A stretch of 5,964 nt of DNA from Akkermansiaceae bacterium (lineage in GTDB: Bacteria; Verrucomicrobiota; Verrucomicrobiia; Verrucomicrobiales; Akkermansiaceae), in contig JAQGPE010000625.1 of NCBI GenBank assembly GCA_028293225.1, positions 1 through 5,964 on the forward strand, in the 5' to 3' direction. The notes beneath the pieces are model-generated. The model had not been told where the DNA came from. It worked only from the letters and a program-made list of their open reading frames with translations, and made no database searches. A program made the translations under genes and the position numbers. Positions within the stretch are counted from its first letter, which is position 1. Each line of letters begins with the position of its first letter. Below, one piece after another: positions 1 through 5,618 of the stretch.

Positions 1-903
1 GCCGCGCTGATCTTCGACGAAGTCGATGCGCCCGACAACGAGCGGCCGGAAGTGGACCGCACCGAGCTGCGCCGGGTCCTGTTGGAATCAGTCCCGCCGG
101 AAATGATCCGCTGGAACCACAAGCTCAAGGCGATCTGGCAGCAGGACGGAGGCGCGTGGGAGCTGGTCTTCGAAAACGGCGAACGCGGCGTCTTCGATCT
201 GGTCGTCGGCGCGGATGGCGCCTGGTCAAAGGTCCGGCCACTGGTCTCGGACGCCCAGCCCATTTACTCCGGCTTCACCTTTGTGGAATTCGGGATCGAT
301 GACGTGGATCGCAGTCACCCGGAAATCGCGGCGCTGGTCGGACGCGGCAAGATCTTCGCGCTCGGCGACTCCAAGGGGCTGATCTGCCAACGCAATTCGA
401 ACTCGCACTTCCGCGTCTACGCCGCTCTGCCGATGTCGGAAAATCCGGACGAATGCGGCCTTGATCTTTCCTCCCCCGCCCAGGCCAAGGCCAGCCTGCT
501 GAGCTACTACGCCGGCTGGTCGCCCAAGTTGCTCGCGCTGATCTGGAGCAGCGCCGAGTGGATGTCGCCGCGGCCGCTCTATTCCCTGCCGGTCGGGCAT
601 GTCTGGCGGAGCGTCCGCGGCCTGACCCTGCTCGGCGATGCCGCGCACCTGATGTCGCCCTTCGGCGGTGAAGGCGTGAACCTGGCGATGCGCGATGCCT
701 CCGACCTGGCGCTTGCCGTGGCCGACGCGCTGGAAGCGGGAGCCGACTGGCACGCCGCCGTCGCTGACTATGAAAAGGTCATTTGCGAACGCGCCGCCGA
801 GCCGGCCGCCGGAGCGCTGGAAGGCCTGAATGCGACCATGGCGGAAAACGCCATCGAGTCCGTGCTCGCCCACATGCGGAGCCACTACCCGCAGCCGGCG
901 TGA
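1..903 (+). CDS. TetX-like FAD-dependent monooxygenase, 5'-truncated by window edge
   Basis: This is the C-terminal 300 residues of a class A flavoprotein monooxygenase, a family that uses FAD, NAD(P)H and O2 to hydroxylate a small substrate. The frame is open from base 1, so a GTG at 52 is internal and not the start. Visible residues include RPEVDRTELRRVLL (15-28, the family's 'R-x-x-L' segment), the DG motif DLVVGADGAWSKVR (66-79) and the FAD-ribityl GD motif GDAAHLMSPFGGEGVN (212-227). The order of motifs and the helical C-terminus ending in a run like LNATMAENAIE resemble TetX and its relatives. About 80-100 N-terminal residues, including the GxGxxG dinucleotide fold, should lie before the window. 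No signal peptide or membrane segment is seen, so it is probably cytoplasmic. The substrate cannot be told; resemblance to TetX does not show that it acts on tetracycline. It ends with TGA and converges on the kinase gene. Confidence 0.87.
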   Translation, partial: AALIFDEVDAPDNERPEVDRTELRRVLLESVPPEMIRWNHKLKAIWQQDGGAWELVFENGERGVFDLVVGADGAWSKVRPLVSDAQPIYSGFTFVEFGIDDVDRSHPEIAALVGRGKIFALGDSKGLICQRNSNSHFRVYAALPMSENPDECGLDLSSPAQAKASLLSYYAGWSPKLLALIWSSAEWMSPRPLYSLPVGHVWRSVRGLTLLGDAAHLMSPFGGEGVNLAMRDASDLALAVADALEAGADWHAAVADYEKVICERAAEPAAGALEGLNATMAENAIESVLAHMRSHYPQPA

Positions 904-922
904 TTGCATCCGGCGACACCTC

Positions 923-3900
923 TCACGGCTTCGTCTTCAGAATATCGAAGCCGTCCAGCTTCTGCAGCAGCGCCGAGGAGCCGTCCGGCGCCAGCGACAG
1001 CGCATGCTGGCTTTCCGGGTCCGACAGGAAGCCGGCCTCCCGCCCGCTGTCGAGCCGCCAGAATCTCAAGCCTTCCCGGCTGCCCAGGCTCACCACCGTG
1101 TTTCCATCCGGCGAAAAGGCCACGGCCGGAGTGTCGAAGTAGTGGCCGTGGAACTCATACTCCAGCTCCAGTCCGGGGAGCCGGAAAACGCGCACCGAGG
1201 CATCGTGATTGCCCGCGGCCAGCCGGGTCCCATCCGGAGAAAACGCCAGGCCGCCGAATTCATAAAAGGTATTGCGATATACCGCCGGCGGGAAGCCCGG
1301 CCGCGAAAGGTCATAGACGGACAGCTGGGCGCCCACGCCACAGGCCAGCCAGCGGCCGTCGTTGCTCAAGGCCTGGGGCTGGGCGCTGTAGGAGGGCAGG
1401 GTCGAGCGGAAGACCACCGCTCCGGTGGTGAGATCCAGGGTGACGATCCCGCAGCCCGGCTCGCGCTTCTCGAACAGCGCGAGCCAGCGTCCGTTCGCGG
1501 AGGGTTTGTAATCGATGAGCGCGCCCGTCATTTCCTGAGTCAGATCCACGGTCCGCAGCAGGTGGCCATCCTGCGCCGAGTGAAAGGTGAGCTGGCGGGT
1601 GTCGGCGTGGATCGAGACCAGATCCCCGCGGCTGGTGACCGCCGCGGTGTAGCCGGCTCCCGGCAGCGGGCGGCGCTTGCCGGTATCCAGATGGTAGACC
1701 TCCGGGTCGCGTTGGTAGGGACGCAGCAGCACCTCGCGACTGTCAGGAAAGTACAGTGGCTGACCGGACGGCCCGGAATTGATCACGGAGGCATGATCCT
1801 CGACCGGATCGCCCGCATCCCAGAGCATCAGGCGGCCGTCCTTGCCACCGGACAGCAGCGATTTGCCATCCGGCGTTAGCGCCAGCGACCAGACCTCATC
1901 GGCATGGCCGCCGAGACGGCCGGTCTCCTGGCCGCTGACCGGATCGACCACATGGATCAGCCGGTCGGTGGAGGCCAGGAAAACCCGCTTTCCGCTGGGT
2001 GGCAGCAGGGCCATGCTGGTGCGGAAGCTGCGCGCCTGCAGCAGGTGCCGCTGCAGGGAGGAGATCTCCCAGGCCCACACGGTGCCGGCCCAGTCGCAGC
2101 CGATGAGTTGTTCGCCGTCCGGGGTGAAATTCAGATCGTGCACGTGGCGGGCGGTCTCCAGCCGCGGCCCGACCGGTTGCCAGGTGGTCGTGTCGTAGAG
2201 GGTGATCCCCATGGCCCCCATCGCCACGGCCAGCAGTTTGCCGCCGGGCTGAAAGGCGCTGCGCCGGGCGTCCTCGCTGAGCACTGCCAGACTCGCCCCG
2301 CTGTTCGTGTCGAAGACCTCGACCCGGCCGCCGTTCTGCAGCGTCCAGGGGTCCGACATGCTGGTGACCAGCAGGCTGCCATCCGGCGAGAGCGTGACGT
2401 CGCGGCCGGAAAAGCGCGCGGATTCCGCAAAGGTGGCCGTATCGAGACGGCGGACCTTGCCGATCGACGGATCCGCGATCAACAGCCAGCGGCCGTCCGG
2501 AGTGACGGCGAGGTCCTCGTGGCTGGTACCCACGCCGGGGATCTCCCGGATCAGCTTGCGTTCCGCCAGGCTCCACAACCGCGGCGGGCCGCCCTGGCAG
2601 ATGGTGACGAAGCGCTGGCCGTCGGCGAGGAAGGCGATGCCGGTGATGGCGGCTTCATGGACCGGTGCAAAGGTCGCCAGCGCCGGACTCACCGAGCCCT
2701 GGTGGAGGAAATACCACTCCATGCCGCGATAGTCGTGCGCGCCGGCGCCAGGCAGCCACTGGTCGAGCAGATCGTCCGCCTCGGCCAGCCGGCCTTCCCG
2801 CACGGCGGTCGCGGCCTCGCGCATGCTGGTCGCGTAATTGTCACGCTCCGCCCGCACCGCCTGGATTTCCGCCACCTTGCGCGCGGCGATGGTCGCCCGC
2901 CACTGATAGGTCAGGGCCGCCGCCCCGGCGACCAGACTGAGGGCCAAGGCCGCGATGAGCACCGACTCCCGCACGTGGCGGCGGGCCCAGCGCCCGGCCT
3001 TTTCCGCCAGGGTCGGCGGCTGGCTGAGCACCGGCTTTCCGGAGAGGAAGCGATCCAATTCCTTGACCAGCGCGAGCGCACCGCCCAGCCGCCGGGCAGG
3101 CTCCTTATCCAGGCAGCGCAGGCAGACCGTCTCCAGGTCACGGGGCAGGCTGGCATTCAAGCGCCGCAGCGGGATGGGATCGGCATGGACCACCTGATGG
3201 AGGATCGCCGCGACCGAGTCCGCCACGAACGGCGCGCGTCCGGACAGGCCATGGTAAAGCACCGCGCCCAGACCGTAGACATCCGCCGCCGGGCCGATGT
3301 CCCCACGCCTGCCCACCGCCTGTTCCGGCGCCATGTAGGCGGGGGTGCCCAGCACCTGGCCGGTGCGGGTCATTTCCGCCTGGGAGGTCTCGATCAGGCG
3401 CGCCACGCCGAAGTCGGTCAGGCGGGCGACGCCCTCGCTGTCGATGAGCACGTTGGAAGGCTTCAGGTCGCGATGGAGGACGCCGTGCTGGTGGGCGTGC
3501 TCCACGGCGGAGGCGATCTGGCGGAGCCACTCCGCCATCACCCGGGGCGCCGGCAGGCCGCGACGCAGCACGTCCGCCAGCGAGCGGCCCTCCACATATT
3601 CCAGCGCCAGCCAGGGTTCGGGCTCGTCCGGCGGGCTGACGGCCAGGATTTTCACCACATTCGGGTGATCCAGACGCAGGGCCAGCCCGGACTCCTGCTG
3701 GAAACGATGCCTGGCCTCCTCGCCGGCCAGGATCCCCTCCCCCAGCACTTTTAAAGCGACGACCTGCCCGGTGACCCGGTGGATGGCCCGGTAGACCTTT
3801 CCCGCACCGCCACGGCCGATGAGCTCCAGCACCTCGAAGCCCTCGGCGCGGTCCTTTTCCTCCAGTTCACCCCCGGTTAGAGAAACCTGGGCCAAACAGC

Positions 3901-3976
3901 GCAGGCACGGCCCACTGCCCACCAACCATGCGTCGCACGCCGGACAACGGGAGGTGGAAGTCGGCACGGCGCTCAT
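923..3976 (-). CDS. Transmembrane serine/threonine protein kinase with WD40-type beta-propeller C-terminus
   Basis: This 1017-residue Hanks-type kinase is predicted to span the inner membrane once. Residues 11-27 form a Cys knuckle (C11, C14, C24, C27; CxxC-x9-CxxC). The kinase domain runs about 47-311: glycine loop GRGGAGKV (54-61), ATP lysine K76, probable helix-C glutamate E95, HRDLKPSN (168-175) with catalytic D170, DFG 188-190, and GTPAYMAPE (210-218). All key residues are present, so it should be active; T203 and T205 are possible activation-loop phosphosites. One hydrophobic helix lies at about 338-356. Residues 361-430 form a charged helical linker ending in DYRGMEW, as in other WD40-linked bacterial kinases. 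From about 436 to the end there are roughly 14 'SPDG'-type blades, the clearest being 690-720. The kinase would be cytoplasmic and the propellers periplasmic, probably sensing or binding a ligand or protein. The divergent sigma factor gene suggests its target. ATG 3976 places the Cys knuckle at the N-terminus; no Shine-Dalgarno is seen. Confidence 0.95.
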   Translation of the reverse strand: MSAVPTSTSRCPACDAWLVGSGPCLRCLAQVSLTGGELEEKDRAEGFEVLELIGRGGAGKVYRAIHRVTGQVVALKVLGEGILAGEEARHRFQQESGLALRLDHPNVVKILAVSPPDEPEPWLALEYVEGRSLADVLRRGLPAPRVMAEWLRQIASAVEHAHQHGVLHRDLKPSNVLIDSEGVARLTDFGVARLIETSQAEMTRTGQVLGTPAYMAPEQAVGRRGDIGPAADVYGLGAVLYHGLSGRAPFVADSVAAILHQVVHADPIPLRRLNASLPRDLETVCLRCLDKEPARRLGGALALVKELDRFLSGKPVLSQPPTLAEKAGRWARRHVRESVLIAALALSLVAGAAALTYQWRATIAARKVAEIQAVRAERDNYATSMREAATAVREGRLAEADDLLDQWLPGAGAHDYRGMEWYFLHQGSVSPALATFAPVHEAAITGIAFLADGQRFVTICQGGPPRLWSLAERKLIREIPGVGTSHEDLAVTPDGRWLLIADPSIGKVRRLDTATFAESARFSGRDVTLSPDGSLLVTSMSDPWTLQNGGRVEVFDTNSGASLAVLSEDARRSAFQPGGKLLAVAMGAMGITLYDTTTWQPVGPRLETARHVHDLNFTPDGEQLIGCDWAGTVWAWEISSLQRHLLQARSFRTSMALLPPSGKRVFLASTDRLIHVVDPVSGQETGRLGGHADEVWSLALTPDGKSLLSGGKDGRLMLWDAGDPVEDHASVINSGPSGQPLYFPDSREVLLRPYQRDPEVYHLDTGKRRPLPGAGYTAAVTSRGDLVSIHADTRQLTFHSAQDGHLLRTVDLTQEMTGALIDYKPSANGRWLALFEKREPGCGIVTLDLTTGAVVFRSTLPSYSAQPQALSNDGRWLACGVGAQLSVYDLSRPGFPPAVYRNTFYEFGGLAFSPDGTRLAAGNHDASVRVFRLPGLELEYEFHGHYFDTPAVAFSPDGNTVVSLGSREGLRFWRLDSGREAGFLSDPESQHALSLAPDGSSALLQKLDGFDILKTKP

Positions 3977-4021
3977 GAGACAGGGGCGGGGAAAATCCTC
4001 GCGGATGGCCGCGGCGGCGAA

Positions 4022-4050
4022 CTTATACCGGAAAAGGCGGCAATTGTCAC
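4022..4050 (-). promoter_or_regulatory. Candidate sigma70-like promoter of the kinase gene
   Basis: Read on the minus strand, the spacer contains GTGACA (4050-4045) and TATAAG (4027-4022) separated by exactly 17 bp. Each hexamer matches the TTGACA/TATAAT consensus at five of six positions. Transcription would begin near 4015, leaving about 38 nt before the ATG at 3976. The -35 box overlaps the -35 box of the opposing sigma-factor promoter. Consensus matches alone are not proof, and the housekeeping consensus of this lineage is assumed to be the standard one. Confidence 0.5.
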
Positions 4051-4072
4051 AGCCCGGTTTCCGTGCTCTAGT
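4044..4072 (+). promoter_or_regulatory. Candidate sigma70-like promoter of the ECF sigma factor gene
   Basis: TTGTCA (4044-4049, five of six matches to TTGACA) is followed after 17 bp by TCTAGT (4067-4072, four of six matches to TATAAT). The -10 box is weak. Transcription would start at about 4079, essentially on the ATG at 4078. This promoter therefore implies either a leaderless message or use of the downstream GTG at 4111. Its -35 box shares five bases with the kinase -35 box on the other strand. Confidence 0.33.
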
Positions 4073-4077
4073 CCGGG

Positions 4078-4821
4078 ATGTGCCCGGCCGACCGCTCCGA
4101 TCCCTGGACCGTGGGCGATGAGAAATTCCAGGCCACCCGGTGGTCGCTGATCGACGCCCTTTCGGGAACGGGCGACGCGGCCTCCATGGACCGCTTTTGC
4201 GCGCTCTACTGGTATCCGGCCTACTGCTATGTGCGACGCAGCGGCCACGGCCGAGAGGAGGCCAAGGACCTGGTGCAGGATTTCTTCGTCCGGCTGCTGG
4301 AGCGCGAAACGCTGACCAAGGTGCGCAAGGAACAGGCGAAGTTCCGGACCTTTTTCATCCTGCTGCTGAAGCGGCACATGATCGACGCCTTTCACCACGC
4401 CCACGCCCACAAGCGCAGCGGCGGCAAAGTCCATGTGCCGATCACCTGGGAGGACGCCGAGCACCGCTTCGCCGCGGAGGCCACCTCCGGCAATGATCCT
4501 GAGGCCGCCTTCGAGCGCCAGTGGGCGGAGGGCGTGATGACCCAGGCGCTGGAAAAGCTGCGCGTCGAGTGCCGGGCGAATCCCCGCCATGGCAAGCTGC
4601 TGGCCGAGCTGGAACCTCTGCTGGCCCGCGAGCCGGTCAATGGGGAGTACGACCAGATCATGATCCGCCACGGCCTGACCAGTGGCGCCCTCCGCACCGC
4701 TGTCATGCGGCTGCGGCGGCGCTACCGTGACTGCGTGCTGGACGAACTGCGCGCCGAGTGCGGCCCGGAAGCGGATCTGGAAGAGGCGCGGCGGGATTTG
4801 TTGGACGCGCTTTCGAGGTAA
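4078..4821 (+). CDS. ECF-type RNA polymerase sigma factor, kinase-associated type
   Basis: This 247-residue sigma factor of the extracytoplasmic-function type would direct RNA polymerase to a dedicated set of promoters. Region 2 spans about 36-110, with ALYWYPAYCYVRRSGHGREE (42-61) and DLVQDFFVRLLE (64-75). Region 4 spans about 176-222, with a helix-turn-helix around YDQIMIRHGLTSGALRTAV (191-209) followed by RLRRRYRD. The ATRWSLI segment near the N-terminus and the linker WEDAEHRF (124-131) are typical of a subfamily common in Planctomycetota and Verrucomicrobiota. No anti-sigma factor gene lies nearby; the divergent kinase is the likely regulator, and T78, T80 and T91 in or near region 2 are possible targets (inference). 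A histidine cluster at 106-111 is unusual. ATG 4078 is taken as the start; GTG 4111 would still keep ATRWSLI. No Shine-Dalgarno precedes either. Confidence 0.94.
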   Translation: MCPADRSDPWTVGDEKFQATRWSLIDALSGTGDAASMDRFCALYWYPAYCYVRRSGHGREEAKDLVQDFFVRLLERETLTKVRKEQAKFRTFFILLLKRHMIDAFHHAHAHKRSGGKVHVPITWEDAEHRFAAEATSGNDPEAAFERQWAEGVMTQALEKLRVECRANPRHGKLLAELEPLLAREPVNGEYDQIMIRHGLTSGALRTAVMRLRRRYRDCVLDELRAECGPEADLEEARRDLLDALSR

Positions 4822-4830
4822 GAAAGGCAG

Positions 4831-4990
4831 AGTTTGCTAGTTTTCAGTGTTCAGTTTTCAGCCAGAGACCCAAAACGCTCCGGCCACTCCGCCGTGTAGG
4901 GGAAGTATTTACTTCTCTTGGCTATTCCACTCTGACCTGGAAGCTCCAGCGGCTGTTCCCTGAAAACTGAACACTGAAAACTAGCAAACT
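4831..4990. repeat. Long inverted-repeat element with perfect 31-bp arms and 7-bp internal units
   Basis: Arms 4831-4861 and 4960-4990 are exact reverse complements over 31 bp and enclose 98 nt. Each arm has a 10-bp outer part (AGTTTGCTAG in the left arm) and three 7-bp units: two TTTTCAG copies around one TGTTCAG (4841-4861, mirrored at 4960-4980). The arms are about 35% G+C, far below the surrounding genes. The interior can form three small hairpins: CGGC/GCCG at 4881-4894, GAAGT/ACTTC around 4902-4915, and CTGGA/TCCAG at 4937-4949. There is no credible open reading frame and no clear target-site duplication. It lies 9 bp after the sigma factor stop. It could be a MITE- or REP-like dispersed element, a cruciform or a structured 3' RNA. 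The 98-nt interior and lack of a following T-run argue against a standard intrinsic terminator. Confidence 0.9.
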
Positions 4991-4996
4991 GGCCCC

Positions 4997-5018
4997 GCAC
5001 TTCGCACTTTCCACTTCC
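4997..5018. repeat. Three imperfect CACTT-containing units
   Basis: GCACTTC (4997-5003), GCACTTTC (5004-5011) and CACTTCC (5012-5018) stand head to tail just outside the right arm of the inverted repeat, with a period of 7-8 bp. The tract ends 23 bp before the coaD start codon. The remainder of the 4991-5041 spacer shows no recognisable promoter hexamers and no Shine-Dalgarno. The short length and imperfect match make its significance uncertain. Confidence 0.45.
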
Positions 5019-5041
5019 GGTCAGGCCCATTTCACTCAGTC

Positions 5042-5545
5042 ATGCGCACCGCGGTCTACGCAGGGTCCTTCGATCCACCGACCAATGGCCACCTGTGGAT
5101 GATCCAGCGGGGGCTGGAGCTGTTTGACCGCCTGATCGTCGCGATCGGCAGCAATCCCAGCAAGAGCTACACCTTTTCCGTGGAGGACCGCCTGGAGCTG
5201 CTCCGGGCCTCGGTGCCGTCCTGCGAAAGGCTGACCATCGCGCATTTCCACAACCGCTATCTGGTCCACTATGCCAAGGAGCAGGACGCCCGCTTTGTCC
5301 TGCGCGGCATCCGCAGTCCGGACGACTACGAGTACGAGCGGGTCATGCGCCACATCAACTCCGACTTGGCCCCGCAGGTCACGACCACCTTTCTGATGCC
5401 GCCGCGCGACATCGCCGAGGTGTCCTCCAGCATGGTGAAAAGCCTGATCGGCCCCGATGGCTGGGAGGAGCAGGTCCGCCGCTACGTCCCGGCGCCGGTA
5501 TTCAACGCGCTGGAAACCAAGCTGACCGACGGCGGGGAATTCTGA
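5042..5545 (+). CDS. coaD: Phosphopantetheine adenylyltransferase (pantetheine-phosphate adenylyltransferase)
   Basis: CoaD transfers AMP from ATP to 4'-phosphopantetheine to give dephospho-CoA, the penultimate step of coenzyme A synthesis, in the cytoplasm; the family forms hexamers. The 167-residue length is normal. Family signatures are all present: [12 protein letters not shown] (7-18) containing the nucleotidyltransferase (T/H)xGH motif with H17, the SNPSK segment with K41, [10 protein letters not shown] (45-54), [13 protein letters not shown] (87-99) with R88 and R91, and the SSSMVK motif (128-133) equivalent to the family's ISSS/T-type ATP-binding motif. The C-terminal [10 protein letters not shown] matches the usual V-P-x-x-V ending. 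ATG 5042 puts the AGSFDP strand at the expected distance from the N-terminus. No Shine-Dalgarno or clear promoter is seen upstream, where the repeat element lies. The gene downstream on the same strand begins 73 bp after the stop. Confidence 0.95.
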   Translation: MRTAVYAGSFDPPTNGHLWMIQRGLELFDRLIVAIGSNPSKSYTFSVEDRLELLRASVPSCERLTIAHFHNRYLVHYAKEQDARFVLRGIRSPDDYEYERVMRHINSDLAPQVTTTFLMPPRDIAEVSSSMVKSLIGPDGWEEQVRRYVPAPVFNALETKLTDGGEF

Positions 5546-5618
5546 CGCCCCGGAAGCTCGCTTTTCTTTCGCGCATCCTTCCTTGCCCGTCCGGCCGGGC
5601 TTCGCCAGCATGCGCCCG

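Noticed and set aside
1..903. Calling the flavoprotein a tetracycline-resistance gene
   Set aside because: The shared motifs are those of the whole FAD monooxygenase fold; the substrate cannot be read from a fragment without its N-terminus.
226..909. 227-codon minus-strand frame opposite the monooxygenase
   Set aside because: Composition is Arg/Gly/Val/Gln-rich without motifs; the plus strand carries clear flavoprotein motifs.
894..914. GCCGG/CCGGC hairpin across the monooxygenase stop codon, as a bidirectional terminator between convergent genes
   Set aside because: The stem is only 5 bp with an 11-nt loop and no T-run on either side; such stems are common by chance in G+C-rich DNA.
1904..3754. 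616-codon open frame on the plus strand opposite the kinase gene
   Set aside because: It is antisense to a well-supported kinase, and its translation is rich in Arg, Gly, Ala, Pro and Gln with no recognisable motif, as expected for a shadow frame in G+C-rich DNA.
4029..4063. CGGAAA/TTTCCG inverted repeat centred on the shared -35 region, as an operator or ECF autoregulatory site
   Set aside because: Six-base arms separated by 23 bp are expected by chance about once in a spacer this size, and no matching second site is visible.
3973..4671. 232-codon minus-strand frame opposite the sigma factor
   Set aside because: It is antisense to the conserved sigma factor, runs across the promoter spacer into the kinase start and has no family motif.
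4758..4970. Small plus-strand frame running from the sigma factor end into the inverted repeat
   Set aside because: It overlaps the sigma factor out of frame, has no homology signal, and its second half is simply the repeat read as codons.
4831..5018. Heptamer-rich region as a CRISPR array or tRNA-like gene
   Set aside because: There are no regularly spaced direct repeats with unique spacers, and no tRNA-type T-loop (GTTCRANYC) in a cloverleaf arrangement.
5585..5600. GCCCG/CGGGC hairpin after coaD, as an intrinsic terminator
   Set aside because: Five base pairs without a following T-run is too weak, and it lies only about 10-20 bp before the next start codon.
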